DNA of 64,000 nucleotides from NCBI GenBank assembly GCA_017554145.1, contig JAFZIZ010000012.1:1-64000 (forward strand). The letters run 5' to 3'. Source of the DNA: Prevotella sp. (GTDB lineage: Bacteria > Bacteroidota > Bacteroidia > Bacteroidales > Bacteroidaceae). Numbering within the stretch: the stretch's first letter is position 1; the number at the start of each line of letters is the position of its first letter. Under the pieces are notes generated by a model. That model had not been told where the DNA came from and searched no databases. It saw nothing but the letters and a program-made list of their open reading frames with translations. Positions 16,386 through 25,968 of this stretch are shown piece after piece. Made by a program: the position numbers and the translations under genes.

Positions 16386-17012
16386 TTAATCCTCCGTTTC
16401 TTTAAACGATGTAATTAACTGATAACGGTTTTGATCCATAGAGCGAAGTTCTGCCATAACAGTTTTGACAACCTTATAAGGAGTCTTTGAGTCTGCCTTG
16501 ATACAAATCTTCATGTCATCACCGGAATTAACAGCCTCGTCAACCCACATCTGGAATTCACTCTTACCCTTCGTACCGTCTCCGTTTTCAATAGAATCAG
16601 TAGGAATTCCTTCTTTAGCCAGAGCCTCTGCCATCTTACTCTGAGGAAGAGAGAGGTACTGAGCCAACTTATCCATGGGCACACCGAACTGTGTCTCCTC
16701 TAAGAACCTCTGTTGCTGTGCTGGAGTGAGGGATACGCCCCACTTGTCGGTCATTCCCAGCATCGTAGCTTTCAGATAGTTCACATTGTCCATGCTCATG
16801 AACACCTTACCCTGAGGGTTAATCGTGATGTTCAGAACATTATTCTCTGGAACCTTGATCTTCGCAGCCGACTGTGGTGTGTTTACCTTCACCGGCTCAT
16901 TCTTCACAAACGTAGACGTCATCATGAAGAAGGTCAGCAAAAGCACCATCACGTCAGACATTGGAGTCATGTCTATCCAGATGTCGCTTTTCTTAATTTT
17001 TACTTTACCCAT
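16386..17012 (-). CDS. exbD: ExbD/TolR family biopolymer transport protein (first copy)
   Basis: The product has 208 residues. The membrane helix carries the conserved Asp in IDMTPMSDVMVLLLTFFMM. The C-terminal part (KICIKADSKTPYKVVKTVM) is the usual ExbD periplasmic fold. The middle holds an insert (about 80-150) absent from short ExbD proteins. It sits between exbB (30 bp) and the second exbD (3 bp). Confidence 0.92.
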   Translation of the reverse strand: MGKVKIKKSDIWIDMTPMSDVMVLLLTFFMMTSTFVKNEPVKVNTPQSAAKIKVPENNVLNITINPQGKVFMSMDNVNYLKATMLGMTDKWGVSLTPAQQQRFLEETQFGVPMDKLAQYLSLPQSKMAEALAKEGIPTDSIENGDGTKGKSEFQMWVDEAVNSGDDMKICIKADSKTPYKVVKTVMAELRSMDQNRYQLITSFKETED

Positions 17013-17042
17013 AGTGATAAAATATTAAAGGGTTAGCAAAAA

Positions 17043-17870
17043 TTAAGCCTCGTCTGTGTGGTTTGCTTCGTAGGTCTGAGCAATTGAATAACCAACCTCA
17101 TCGAGGGCGAATGTCAACTTATCAATCTTGTTGGTGTAGTAGTTGTATGCAACAACAGCAACCCAAGATGTCAAGATACCTGATGCCGTGTTAACCAAGG
17201 CCTCAGAAATACCGAGTGACAGAGCCTGAGAGTCAGCACCACCACCAGCAGCCAGAGCAGCGAATGAACGGATCATACCTACAACGGTTCCGAACAGAGC
17301 GGTCAGAGTACCCAGTGTAACGATGGTAGCGATGATTGGCATATTCATAGTCAGAGTAGGCATCTCCAGCTGAGTGGCCTCTTCGTGAGCCTGCTGGATC
17401 TTGGCAATCTTCTGAGCCTTCTTGATACCAGAAACACTTTCCATCTCCTTGTAAGCACGGAGAGAAGCACCAACAACGTTAGCTACAGTACCACGCTGCT
17501 TTTCGCAGAGATCCTGAGCCTTAGCGAAATCGTTGGCATTCAGAGCAGCCTTGATGTTAGAAACGAACTGAGGAAGCTTACCCTTACCAAAAGCGGTGCG
17601 GAGAGCCAAACCACGCTCAATAGAAAGAGCGAGGACAGTGAACAACAGAGTCAGGATGACGGGCACAACGATACCACCTTTGTAGATAGTACCCCACATG
17701 TTACCATCGATAACCTCACCGTTAGGACCAATGTGATCGCTATTTCCGAGGAAATACTTAAAGAACAATACTGCGAGAATGAAGCACACAACGATAATCC
17801 AGAATGCTCCTTTTACTCCCTGAAAGCCCTGGCTCTTCTTAGCGGGGGCTGCTTTTTGTGTAGTTGCCAT
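17043..17870 (-). CDS. exbB: MotA/TolQ/ExbB proton channel protein
   Basis: The product has 275 residues. A membrane segment lies at about 25-45, a second at 75-95 (VILTLLFTVLALSIERGLAL), and the MotA/TolQ/ExbB domain follows. The domain has PTLTMNMPIIATIVTLGTLTALFGTVVGMI, given here as a position-specific block at about 170-205, and LSLGISEALVNTASGILTSW. It forms the pentameric channel that powers TonB. It is the first gene of the operon; a promoter lies about 120 bp upstream. Confidence 0.93.
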   Translation of the reverse strand: MATTQKAAPAKKSQGFQGVKGAFWIIVVCFILAVLFFKYFLGNSDHIGPNGEVIDGNMWGTIYKGGIVVPVILTLLFTVLALSIERGLALRTAFGKGKLPQFVSNIKAALNANDFAKAQDLCEKQRGTVANVVGASLRAYKEMESVSGIKKAQKIAKIQQAHEEATQLEMPTLTMNMPIIATIVTLGTLTALFGTVVGMIRSFAALAAGGGADSQALSLGISEALVNTASGILTSWVAVVAYNYYTNKIDKLTFALDEVGYSIAQTYEANHTDEA

Positions 17871-17990
17871 AATTTTGAAAGTTTAAAATTTTAGTTATTA
17901 AATAAATTAAGTTTGTTATATGTTTCTGATTTAGTGTCAATTGGCCTGCTTTAGGTGTTGACAACGCCCTTTAGGGACGTCTATCTCTTG

Positions 17991-17999
17991 GCAAAGATA
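17991..17999 (-). promoter_or_regulatory. -7 box for the exb-ton operon
   Basis: The minus strand reads TATCTTTGC. The leader of about 115 nt includes a short inverted repeat (GACGTCCCT..AGGGCGTTGTC). Confidence 0.5.
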
Positions 18000-18058
18000 A
18001 CAAATATAGGCGGAGAAATCGTCTATTTAAGAACTTTTAACTTGATTAATGCCTATTT

Positions 18059-19252
18059 TTATCGAAGTTGTGCCAAGACTTCCTTGATACGATGCATTGC
18101 CTCTATGATATTTTCATCACTGGTGGCATAGCTCATACGGAAGCAGTCTGGATCCCCGAAAGCGTCTCCTCCCACAGTGGCCACATGTCCTTTTTCCAAT
18201 ATATAAAGTGCCAAATCGCTGGAATTATTAATGACTTTATCGCCATCTTTTTTTCCATAGAAACTGCTACATTTGGGGAAGAGATAGAAGGCCCCTTCTG
18301 GAACGTTCACCTCTAATCCGGGAATATCTTTAGCGAGTTTTACAATCAAATTGCGGCGACGTTCAAAAGCCTTGCGCATCTCTTCTACACAATCCTGACT
18401 GGAAGTATAGGCGAATTCTGCTGCCTTCTGGCTGACGGAACATGGACCACTGGTATATTGACCCTGCAGTTTGTTACAGCCCTTGACAATCCATTCGGGA
18501 GCAGCGATATATCCGATACGCCATCCGGTCATAGCGTATGCCTTGCTGACACCGTTAACGATGATACTGCGTTCTTTCATCCCAGGGAATTGGGCGATAC
18601 TCTCATGCTTCCCTACATAATTAATGTGTTCATAGATTTCATCAGCGAGTACAAAAAGGTCTTCGTGACGCTTGATGACATTGGCTAAGCCCTCTAACTC
18701 TTCTTTGTTATAAACACTTCCCGTTGGGTTGCTAGGAGAACAAAGGATGAGCAGACGTGTCTTGGGAGTAATGGCGGCTTCCAATTGTTCTGGCGTCATC
18801 TTGAAGTTCTGCTCGAAACCAGCCTCCACAATGATGGGATTTCCACCAGCCAGTTTGACCATTTGCGGATAACTAACCCAGTAGGGGGCTGGGATGATCA
18901 CCTCATCACCTGGGTTAACCAAAGCCATTACTGTATTGCAAACACTCTGTTTGGCACCATTAGACACAAGAATCTCGTTAATAGTATAGTCAAGATGATT
19001 CTCGTTTTTGAGCTTAGCGACAATTGCTTGACGTAAATCTGCATATCCCGGAACGGGAGAATATCTTGAGTAATTGTCATCGACAGCTTTCTTGGCAGCT
19101 TCTTTTATATGATCGGGGGTATTGAAATCTGGTTCGCCCACGCTCATATTGATGACGTCAATACCCTGAGCCTTCATTTCAGAACTTTTTTGTGACATAG
19201 CAAGCGTGGCAGAGGGCGCCAGTCGCTGCAAACGGTCAGATAATTGTGCCAT
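18059..19252 (-). CDS. aspC: Class I pyridoxal-phosphate aminotransferase (aspartate aminotransferase type)
   Basis: The product has 397 residues. Fold-type I signatures are visible: VINMSVGEPDFNTP near the start, a YSPVPGYADLRQAI block, LILCSPSNPTGSVY (substrate-binding Asn), VLADEIYEH, and SKAYAMTGWRIGYIAAPEW with the Schiff-base Lys and the arginine-containing TGWR. This pattern fits the AAT-1-gamma group, which makes aspartate or prephenate-derived amino acids. Exact specificity cannot be fixed by eye. The gene is monocistronic with its own promoter at 19281. Confidence 0.9.
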   Translation of the reverse strand: MAQLSDRLQRLAPSATLAMSQKSSEMKAQGIDVINMSVGEPDFNTPDHIKEAAKKAVDDNYSRYSPVPGYADLRQAIVAKLKNENHLDYTINEILVSNGAKQSVCNTVMALVNPGDEVIIPAPYWVSYPQMVKLAGGNPIIVEAGFEQNFKMTPEQLEAAITPKTRLLILCSPSNPTGSVYNKEELEGLANVIKRHEDLFVLADEIYEHINYVGKHESIAQFPGMKERSIIVNGVSKAYAMTGWRIGYIAAPEWIVKGCNKLQGQYTSGPCSVSQKAAEFAYTSSQDCVEEMRKAFERRRNLIVKLAKDIPGLEVNVPEGAFYLFPKCSSFYGKKDGDKVINNSSDLALYILEKGHVATVGGDAFGDPDCFRMSYATSDENIIEAMHRIKEVLAQLR

Positions 19253-19280
19253 ATTTGTTTGTTAGTGTTTGAAATCGCCT

Positions 19281-19289
19281 GCAAAAGTA
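19281..19289 (-). promoter_or_regulatory. -7 box for the aminotransferase gene
   Basis: The minus strand reads TACTTTTGC, about 28 bp before the ATG at 19252. Confidence 0.5.
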
Positions 19290-19366
19290 ATCATTTTATT
19301 CTTTTCGGCGAAAGAAATATTTCATTTTTTAACTAAAAGTACGGAAAAACTAACAGGATGGTTATG

Positions 19367-20578
19367 CTATTTCAGATGAAGTGTATGCCCCATACGTGTT
19401 TTCTTAGTTTCCAGATACCTTAAATTATAAGGATTGGGGGTTACCTCAATAGGGACATTCTCCACGATTTCCAATCCGTAAGCCTCTAATCCAACACGCT
19501 TGACGGGGTTGTTGGTCAATAGACGCATCTTGTGTACGCCCAAGTGTCGTAACATCTGAGCACCACAGCCGTAGTCACGTTCGTCGGGCTTGAAACCAAG
19601 GTGTACGTTTGCGTCTACAGTATCTAGTCCTTCTTCTTGCAGTTTATAGGCAGCAATCTTGTTCATCAGTCCAATACCGCGTCCCTCCTGTTGCATATAG
19701 ATGACGACGCCTTTGCCTTCTTTTTCTATCGCCTGCATCGCCTTGTGTAATTGTTCGCCACAATCGCACCGCTTGGACCCGAGGATATCGCCAGTCATAC
19801 AAGAGGAATGAACACGTACCAGAATAGGTTCGTCTTCCTTCCATTCTCCTTTGATGAGTGCCATGTGCTCCAAACCATTACTGATTTGTCGGAATGGTAT
19901 TAATTTGAAGTGTCCGTAGTCTGTAGGCATTTCCACTTCTTCACCAACCTCTATCAATGACTCTTTCTGAAGACGATAGGCAATCATATCTTTAATCGTG
20001 ATGATTTTCAGACCGTATTGCTGAGCAAAGGCTGTCAATTCTGGCATTCGTGCCATCGAACCGTCATCATTCATAATCTCCATCAGGGCACCGGCAGGGT
20101 AGAGCCCAGATAGTTTACAGAGGTCAATGGCTGCTTCGGTGTGTCCACTTCTACGTAGCACTCCATTGTCTTGGGCATAGAGAGGGTTAACATGCCCAGG
20201 ACGTCCGAACGTCTCTGGTGTTGAGGTTGGGTCTGCCAGTGCTTTGATGGTAGCGGCACGATCGTGAGCAGAGACACCAGTGGTACACCCTTCTATCTTG
20301 TCGATAGTAACAGTGAAGGGAGTGCCGAGCAGAGAGGTGTTGTCCTGTACTTGATGTGGCAAGTCCAACTCTTGGCTGCGACTGATAGTGATAGGGGCAC
20401 AGAGTAGTCCACGAGCATTCTTCAACATGAAGTTCACCATCTCCGGTGTGATCTTCTCTGCTGCACAGATCAGGTCTCCTTCGTTCTCTCGGTCTTCATC
20501 ATCTACTACAATGACAAACTTTCCTTCGCGGAAGTCGGCGACAGCTTCTTCAATAGTATTGAGTTTGAAATTCTCCAT
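19367..20578 (-). CDS. ribBA: Bifunctional 3,4-dihydroxy-2-butanone 4-phosphate synthase / GTP cyclohydrolase II
   Basis: The product has 403 residues. Residues 1-205 are RibB, with [17 protein letters not shown] (metal-binding acidic loop), [12 protein letters not shown] and [16 protein letters not shown]. Residues 206-403 are RibA, with [21 protein letters not shown] (zinc cysteines), [13 protein letters not shown] and a [13 protein letters not shown] end. The enzyme supplies both precursors of riboflavin. It is downstream of the LptF/G permease gene by 8 bp and probably shares its transcript. Confidence 0.97.
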   Translation of the reverse strand: MENFKLNTIEEAVADFREGKFVIVVDDEDRENEGDLICAAEKITPEMVNFMLKNARGLLCAPITISRSQELDLPHQVQDNTSLLGTPFTVTIDKIEGCTTGVSAHDRAATIKALADPTSTPETFGRPGHVNPLYAQDNGVLRRSGHTEAAIDLCKLSGLYPAGALMEIMNDDGSMARMPELTAFAQQYGLKIITIKDMIAYRLQKESLIEVGEEVEMPTDYGHFKLIPFRQISNGLEHMALIKGEWKEDEPILVRVHSSCMTGDILGSKRCDCGEQLHKAMQAIEKEGKGVVIYMQQEGRGIGLMNKIAAYKLQEEGLDTVDANVHLGFKPDERDYGCGAQMLRHLGVHKMRLLTNNPVKRVGLEAYGLEIVENVPIEVTPNPYNLRYLETKKTRMGHTLHLK

Positions 20579-20586
20579 ATATTGTT

Positions 20587-22566
20587 CTATACCTTATTAT
20601 TATTTATAAGTTCTATGATGAATGGCATCTTTTGTAATTCTTCCAATGTTGTTGGCGTTGAAGGGTATAACTCTACGATTCGCTGAGCCATTAGCTGATT
20701 GGTCTGAGAGATAGTCGTCAGGTCTTTACGCAGACGCAAGCGGAAACGGCACATCCTCAAATAGAAGAAAAGACCGACGGGAAGTACCAATCCTGTAATA
20801 ATATTTAGCCACTTTTGACGGAAAGGTCTTGTATGTGCATGTGTCGCTACAAGAGGATAGCGGTTGAGATAGGACAGGATACTTCTGTCTCTTGTGTTCG
20901 ACAAGTCCTCTATCACTTCCTCCAGTTCGTCATTGATACGACGGATAGTTTGATCGTCACCAGGGTGGAAAAATACCTTGATGGGGTTGGGAAGTCTTAA
21001 TAACTGGTGCTCGGAATGGTATTGCTCTATCTCTTTGTCGATACGTAGCAAGTGATATAAATCTGCTTGATAGATCGGATCCTCGATAATGACTTCCTTG
21101 CTACTGATATGTCGTTTTCCACGAAGTCCCAGTACGTTGAGGAATATCTGTTTGTACAGGTCAATATTGAAAACAACAGAGTCATTGTTTGCCTTGTAGG
21201 TGAAGAATGTGGCAACGGGTGTCAGTACGCAAGTTCCCAAAAGTTTTCCGAACCATACGGTCCAAATGTCATCGCGAGCCATTCTCATACCAGTGTTTTC
21301 CAAAATATAATAGATAATGAACACCAATACAGAGATGATAACAGGCACACCGAGTCCTCCTTTTCGTATAATAGCACCTAAGGGGGCTCCGATGAAGAAG
21401 AATATCAAACAAGATAGTGATAGGGTTACTTTGTTAATAGCCTCTATCATGTGCATGCGGTCGTTATGGTTTAATGCTTTGGAATAGTCTGCCTTAAACT
21501 GTAAGTCACTAATGGCTACTTTGGCATCATTGACAGCGATGGTCATTACTCGTTGCTTGGCTTCAGGTGATAGATTGGTGTAAATAGTGTCAAAATTGAT
21601 ATCTCCTTTATTTACCTCAGCAACGGCTTTCAGGGAGTCTTTCTTCTCGATTGCAGGAATGCGGAAAGCAACCTGCTGTGCCTCTTTAAAGAACTGGTGT
21701 CCCACAGAGTCGTTGAACTCACGGATGGAGTCAAGGTCATGAAGTATTCTTCCCATACCTTTGGAACGTGCATCACTGGTAATCCAGTCTGCCTCCGCCA
21801 TATTGAAACCTCCATCAAAGTCCAATACGATACGTTTGTTGGAGAAAGTCTCCCGACGATAGGGGATATTGGCAGAACCTGCAACGTCTTGTTGGCGCAT
21901 ATTCTCAAACCACTCGCCACTATAAAGAGTCAGTAACAGATGTTTCTTTTCTTCTGTTGTTTGCATACGTCCAGAATCGGCAAGGATGACAGCAGCATCC
22001 TCATATCCGCCATTCATACGATAGATCATGATGCCGTAAAGCATACCCGTGTTCATGTCTTTCTTCTGTACGTAAATATTTGAACCACTGATACCGTCAT
22101 AGAAGATACCTTCAGGAATCTCCACCTCAGGACTCTTTTGCTGCATGGATATAAGCAACTGACGGAAAGATATATATGATTTCGGACCAATCACTTCCTG
22201 AAAATAGAAAGAAATGCCAGAGATGATGATGACGATGACAATCAGGGAGCGCATAGATTGCAATAGAGAGATACCTGCAGACTTGATGGCTGTCAACTCA
22301 GAACTCTCTCCGAGGTTACCAAAGGCGATGAGGGAACTTAACAGAATAGCAAGGGGGAAAGCCTGAGGCATCAGCATCAGTCCCATATACCAGAAAAACT
22401 GCGCCATGACCTCCAAAGAGAGACCTTTACCAATCAACTCATCAACATAACGCCACAAGAATTGCATCATCAGCACAAATTGGCAGATGAAAAAAGTTCC
22501 GATAAAAAGTAATCCGAACTGCTTGACAATAAAAATATCTAATCTCTTGATGCGAAACATTGGCAT
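20587..22566 (-). CDS. LptF/LptG family permease (YjgP/YjgQ) with C-terminal extension
   Basis: The product has 659 residues, much longer than the ~360 of E. coli LptF/G. It has N-terminal membrane segments from about residue 15 ([20 protein letters not shown]), a large periplasmic beta-jellyroll, and a second membrane bundle at about 390-470 ([20 protein letters not shown]). The remaining ~190 residues include another membrane segment ([16 protein letters not shown], about 595-610) and are probably cytoplasmic. Members export lipopolysaccharide with LptB. The choice between LptF and LptG cannot be made from the sequence. The true start may be the second Met (22560). Confidence 0.88.
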   Translation of the reverse strand: MPMFRIKRLDIFIVKQFGLLFIGTFFICQFVLMMQFLWRYVDELIGKGLSLEVMAQFFWYMGLMLMPQAFPLAILLSSLIAFGNLGESSELTAIKSAGISLLQSMRSLIVIVIIISGISFYFQEVIGPKSYISFRQLLISMQQKSPEVEIPEGIFYDGISGSNIYVQKKDMNTGMLYGIMIYRMNGGYEDAAVILADSGRMQTTEEKKHLLLTLYSGEWFENMRQQDVAGSANIPYRRETFSNKRIVLDFDGGFNMAEADWITSDARSKGMGRILHDLDSIREFNDSVGHQFFKEAQQVAFRIPAIEKKDSLKAVAEVNKGDINFDTIYTNLSPEAKQRVMTIAVNDAKVAISDLQFKADYSKALNHNDRMHMIEAINKVTLSLSCLIFFFIGAPLGAIIRKGGLGVPVIISVLVFIIYYILENTGMRMARDDIWTVWFGKLLGTCVLTPVATFFTYKANNDSVVFNIDLYKQIFLNVLGLRGKRHISSKEVIIEDPIYQADLYHLLRIDKEIEQYHSEHQLLRLPNPIKVFFHPGDDQTIRRINDELEEVIEDLSNTRDRSILSYLNRYPLVATHAHTRPFRQKWLNIITGLVLPVGLFFYLRMCRFRLRLRKDLTTISQTNQLMAQRIVELYPSTPTTLEELQKMPFIIELINNNKV

Positions 22567-22582
22567 TATGCACTATCGGCCT

Positions 22583-22591
22583 GCAAAGGTA
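22583..22591 (-). promoter_or_regulatory. -7 box for lptF/G-ribBA
   Basis: The minus strand reads TACCTTTGC, 16 nt before the ATG at 22566. Transcription would start very near the start codon. Confidence 0.5.
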
Positions 22592-22643
22592 CGAATAAGT
22601 GAGCAAAATGCCAAATAATTTAGGCATTTTGAACGTAAGTACC

Positions 22644-23051
22644 TTATAACAAGAAACCGCTCACTCGATGTAGGCGTTCCATGTTGGAGTCCCATAAGCC
22701 GTTCAGGTCATCAATGTCCTCGGCATCAGCATAGTCTGTTATCAGGAGATTGAGATTACCTGTCAGCTCACTCTGCTCAATACGCATCTCCCAAAAGGCA
22801 TCAGGGTCGTCCTCCTGATAGTCCCATTTGAGTTTGATATAACTATATTTCTCTACTTCTAATATTCTGGAGACTTTCGTGTCGCGTTCTGTCCACGGAT
22901 GTCCCCATGTAAAAGTCATCTCGTCCCCATTCTCTATCACTACATCGGCAAGCCATTTCTGCAAGCCAGCAGCGTTGCTGATCATATCCCACACAATCTT
23001 GGGGGATTTTGCGGATAACGGGTATTCCTTCTTTAGAATGTGTTTATGCAT
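22644..23051 (-). CDS. START-like (SRPBCC/AHSA1-type) domain protein
   Basis: The product has 135 residues. The chain follows the small START-like fold of Bacteroidetes: KEYPLSAKSPKIVWDMISNA, GLQKWLADVVIENGDEMTF, a WGHPWTERDTKV strand and LNGLWDSNMERLHRVSGF. The family binds hydrophobic ligands in a central cavity, but the ligand is unknown. The start is set at the ATG at 23051; a GTG seven codons upstream lies too near the transcription start. It precedes lptF/G in the same direction, with its own promoter. Confidence 0.8.
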   Translation of the reverse strand: MHKHILKKEYPLSAKSPKIVWDMISNAAGLQKWLADVVIENGDEMTFTWGHPWTERDTKVSRILEVEKYSYIKLKWDYQEDDPDAFWEMRIEQSELTGNLNLLITDYADAEDIDDLNGLWDSNMERLHRVSGFLL

Positions 23052-23076
23052 ATCCAGACAGGTTAGTTTCACTGAT

Positions 23077-23085
23077 GCAAAAATA
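23077..23085 (-). promoter_or_regulatory. -7 box for the START-like gene
   Basis: The minus strand reads TATTTTTGC, 25 bp before the ATG at 23051. Confidence 0.45.
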
Positions 23086-23148
23086 CAAAAAAAAATCGAA
23101 ACTCCAAGTTTTTTATGAAAAAAGTTTTGAGAATTAAAAAGATTGTAT

Positions 23149-23157
23149 TACCTTTGC
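23149..23157 (+). promoter_or_regulatory. -7 box for tRNA-Met
   Basis: The site reads TACCTTTGC, with a TTTTG about 20 bp upstream as the -33 element. It is 20 bp before the tRNA 5' end. Confidence 0.6.
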
Positions 23158-23177
23158 ACCCGCTTACAAGCAATGAT

Positions 23178-23251
23178 GGCGGGATAGCTCAGCTGGTTAG
23201 AGCGCATGATTCATAATCATGAGGTCCCCAGTTCAATCCTGGGTCCCGCTA
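23178..23251 (+). tRNA. tRNA-Met (CAT)
   Basis: The 74-nt cloverleaf has acceptor GGCGGGA/TCCCGCT (with one G-T pair at 1-72), D-stem GCTC/GAGC, anticodon stem CATGA/TCATG with loop TTCATAA, and T-arm CCCAG/CTGGG. The anticodon is CAT, and the fold fits elongator tRNA-Met. A tRNA-Ile2 that needs lysidine modification has the same anticodon and cannot be excluded. It does not look like the initiator. No CCA is encoded. Confidence 0.93.
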
Positions 23252-23259
23252 CGAAAAAG

Positions 23260-23292
23260 CCCTGTGAGAATGACTCTCTCAGGGTTTTTTGT
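23260..23292 (+). terminator. Intrinsic terminator after tRNA-Met
   Basis: CCCTGtGAGA pairs with TCTCtCAGGG in a short hairpin followed by a run of T (GTTTTTTG). Confidence 0.85.
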
Positions 23293-23391
23293 TGTCTTTT
23301 CTGAAGAGTGTGATAACCTTGACATACATTATTTATTATTAAAGGGTGCAATTTTTTTTGCGAAACATGATGTTGTATGCCGTCTTTTTTG

Positions 23392-23400
23392 TAATTTTGC
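23392..23400 (+). promoter_or_regulatory. -7 box for the purH-mre-mrdA-rodA transcript
   Basis: The site reads TAATTTTGC, 33 bp before the ATG at 23434. Confidence 0.5.
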
Positions 23401-23433
23401 AGTCCAATTCGGAAATTATATAACGTTATATTT

Positions 23434-24027
23434 ATGGCAGATACAAAGAAAATTAAGACAGCACTCGTCTCTGTATTCCACAAGGACGGGTTGGAAGAGT
23501 TACTGAAGAAGCTCAACGAGGAAGGTGTGAAGTTCCTTTCTACAGGTGGTACTCAGACATTTATTGAGAGCCTTGGCTACGAATGTGAGAAAGTGGAGAA
23601 TGTAACGACCTATCCTTCTATTCTTGGAGGTCGTGTGAAGACTTTGCATCCGAAAGTGTTCGGAGGAATTCTTGGTCGTCGTGAGAATGAAGGTGACCGT
23701 CAGCAGATGGCACAGTACGAGATTCCAGAGATTGATCTCGTTATCGTAGATCTTTATCCCTTTGAGCAGACGGTAGCAAGTGGTGCTTCTGAGGAAGATA
23801 TCATCGAGAAGATTGACATCGGTGGTATTTCTTTGATCCGTGCAGGAGCCAAGAACTTCAACGATGTAGTTATCGTTCCTTCAAAGGCAGAATATGGTAT
23901 GTTGTTGGATATTCTGAATAAGCAGGGCGCAGAGACCACTAAGGCACAGCGTCGTGAGTTCGCAACCCGTGCCTTTGGTGTCAGCAGTCATTATGATACT
24001 GCCATTCATACTTGGTTTGAGAAGTAA
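23434..24027 (+). CDS. IMP cyclohydrolase, stand-alone (N-terminal half of PurH)
   Basis: The product has 197 residues. It matches the MGS-like IMP cyclohydrolase domain of PurH: KTALVSVFHKDGLEELLKKL, KFLSTGGTQTFIE, TYPSILGGRVKTLHPKVFGG, a DLVIVDLYPFEQTVASGA block, and IDIGGISLIRAGAKNFNDV. It ends at the domain boundary with no AICAR transformylase domain (usual PurH is about 510 residues). The following DNA is a short spacer and mreB, so there is no truncated second half. The transformylase step must be encoded elsewhere. The enzyme closes the ring in the last step of IMP synthesis. Confidence 0.9.
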   Translation: MADTKKIKTALVSVFHKDGLEELLKKLNEEGVKFLSTGGTQTFIESLGYECEKVENVTTYPSILGGRVKTLHPKVFGGILGRRENEGDRQQMAQYEIPEIDLVIVDLYPFEQTVASGASEEDIIEKIDIGGISLIRAGAKNFNDVVIVPSKAEYGMLLDILNKQGAETTKAQRREFATRAFGVSSHYDTAIHTWFEK

Positions 24028-24028
24028 A

Positions 24029-24056
24029 AGTAAAAAGGTATAATAGTAAAAAGGTA
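24029..24056 (+). repeat. Short direct repeat between purH and mreB
   Basis: AGTAAAAAGGTA occurs at 24029-24040 and again at 24045-24056, 16 bp apart. It is one of several low-complexity spacer blocks in the window. Confidence 0.6.
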
Positions 24057-24063
24057 AAAAAAG

Positions 24064-25086
24064 ATGGGATTTTTTAGTTTTGTCCAGGAAATAGCCATGG
24101 ACCTTGGAACGGCTAATACGATTATTATCAGCGATGACAAAATCGTGGTGGATGAGCCTTCCGTAGTAGCCCTCGATCGCCGTACCGACAAGATGATTGC
24201 CGTAGGTAATGAGGCAAAGATGATGTATGAGAAGACGCATGACAATATTCGTACTATCCGTCCCTTGCGTGATGGTGTGATTGCTGATTTCTCGGCTTGT
24301 GAGCAGATGATGCGTGGATTGATTAAGATGGTGCATACAGGTAGTCGTCTGTTCTCTCCTTCACTCCGTATGGTGATTGGTGTTCCTTCTGGTTCTACTG
24401 AGGTGGAACTTCGTGCTGTCCGTGACTCTGCTGAGCATGCAGATGGTCGTGACGTGTATCTGTTGTTTGAGCCGATGGCTGCTGCTATTGGTATTGGTAT
24501 CGATGTAGAGGCTCCAGAGGGTAATATGATTGTTGATATCGGTGGTGGTACGACAGAGATTGCCGTTATCTCATTGGGAGGTATCGTTGCCAATAACTCC
24601 ATCAAGGTTGCCGGTGATGATTTGACAGCAGACATTCAGGAGTATATGGCTCGTCAGCATAATGTGAAAGTAAGTGAGCGTATGGCTGAGCGCATCAAGA
24701 TTAATGTCGGTTCTGCCTTGACAGATCTGGGTGATGAGGCTCCAGAGGATTATATCGTACACGGTCCAAACCGTATCACGGCATTACCTATGGAGGTACC
24801 CGTATGCTATCAGGAGATTGCACATTGTATTGATAAGACGGTGGCACGTATTGAGTCTGCAGTCCTTTCAGCATTGGAGAACACACCTCCCGAGTTGTAT
24901 GCAGATATCGTAAAGAATGGTATCTGGCTCACTGGTGGTGGTGCATTGTTACGTGGACTGGGCAAGCGTCTAACTGATAAGATCAATATCCAGTTCCATA
25001 TTGCAGAGGATCCGTTGCACTGTGTTGCCAAGGGTGCCGGTATTGCTCTGAAGAATGTCGACCGTTTCTCTTTCTTGATGCGATAA
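24064..25086 (+). CDS. mreB: Rod-shape-determining protein MreB
   Basis: The product has 340 residues and is an actin-like ATPase that organises lateral cell-wall synthesis. Motifs are the phosphate-1 block AMDLGTANTIIISDDKIVV, the connect region EPMAAAIGIGIDVEAP, phosphate-2 MIVDIGGGTTEIAVIS and the adenosine block IWLTGGGALLRGLGK. The length is normal. It starts the elongasome cluster mreBCD-mrdA-rodA, which is tightly packed (12 bp, 3 bp, 3 bp, then a 20-bp overlap). Confidence 0.98.
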   Translation: MGFFSFVQEIAMDLGTANTIIISDDKIVVDEPSVVALDRRTDKMIAVGNEAKMMYEKTHDNIRTIRPLRDGVIADFSACEQMMRGLIKMVHTGSRLFSPSLRMVIGVPSGSTEVELRAVRDSAEHADGRDVYLLFEPMAAAIGIGIDVEAPEGNMIVDIGGGTTEIAVISLGGIVANNSIKVAGDDLTADIQEYMARQHNVKVSERMAERIKINVGSALTDLGDEAPEDYIVHGPNRITALPMEVPVCYQEIAHCIDKTVARIESAVLSALENTPPELYADIVKNGIWLTGGGALLRGLGKRLTDKINIQFHIAEDPLHCVAKGAGIALKNVDRFSFLMR

Positions 25087-25098
25087 GATAAGCGGAAG

Positions 25099-25965
25099 AT
25101 GCAAAACCTGCTGGAATTCCTACAGAAATACCATCACTGGTTCCTGTTCGTAGTATTGGAGATTGTTAGCCTGGTGCTGTTGTTTCAATACAACAGTTAT
25201 CAGGGTAGCATCTGGCTCTCTTCAGCGAATGCTGCTGTCGGGAAAATCAACGAAGGAAGATCAGAAATGGAATCGTATTTCTCGCTCACCCGTGTGAACG
25301 AGGAACTGACGATGCGTAATTTCTATTTGGAACGACAGGTTGCTCAGTTACGTCGTCTCTATGGAGAACTGACTAGTGATACCAGTACGTTGGAGCGAGA
25401 GGAATTACAGTTCTTGAGTAAATATCATCTTGTACCTGCAAAGGTTATCACGAACGAACTGGACAAGGCAGAGAACCTGATTACCATTAACTGTGGTTCT
25501 GCTGATGGCGTAGAGGTTGGAATGGGTGTTGCCTGTGGACAGGGTATTGTGGGAGTAACCTATCTGGTATCTGACCATTATACGGTAGTGATTCCTGTAT
25601 TGAATACCTCCTCACGTATCAGTTGTGCCATTCGTGGATATGGCTATTTCGGCGTTTTGCGCTGGGATGGTAAGGATGCAGGTATCGCTTATTTGGAGGA
25701 TATTCCTCGTCATGCTCGTTTCAAGCGTGGTGACTGGGTGGAGACGAATGGTTATTCATCGATATTCCCTCCAGGTGTTCTTGTGGGCAAGATAGAGACG
25801 GTCTACAATTCTGTTGACGGATTATCCTATCGTGTGAAGGTGCGCCTGTCTACGGACTTTGGACGTCTGAGGGATGTCGTCGTTATCAACGATAAGTCTA
25901 TTGAGGAACGTGTTCGTTTATTGCAGTCAGCACGTGATTCCTTGAAGTTAAATGTAAAGGAGTAA
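25099..25965 (+). CDS. mreC: Rod-shape-determining protein MreC
   Basis: The product has 288 residues. A short cytoplasmic start precedes one membrane helix (about 12-32, FLFVVLEIVSLVLLFQY). A coiled coil follows (about 55-95), then the periplasmic double beta-barrel with AKVITNELDKAENLITINCG, a GVACGQGIVGVTYLVSDHY strand and SRISCAIRGYGYFGVLRW. It links MreB to the periplasmic synthases. It overlaps no neighbour and lies 3 bp before mreD. Confidence 0.95.
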   Translation: MQNLLEFLQKYHHWFLFVVLEIVSLVLLFQYNSYQGSIWLSSANAAVGKINEGRSEMESYFSLTRVNEELTMRNFYLERQVAQLRRLYGELTSDTSTLEREELQFLSKYHLVPAKVITNELDKAENLITINCGSADGVEVGMGVACGQGIVGVTYLVSDHYTVVIPVLNTSSRISCAIRGYGYFGVLRWDGKDAGIAYLEDIPRHARFKRGDWVETNGYSSIFPPGVLVGKIETVYNSVDGLSYRVKVRLSTDFGRLRDVVVINDKSIEERVRLLQSARDSLKLNVKE

Positions 25966-25968
25966 GGT

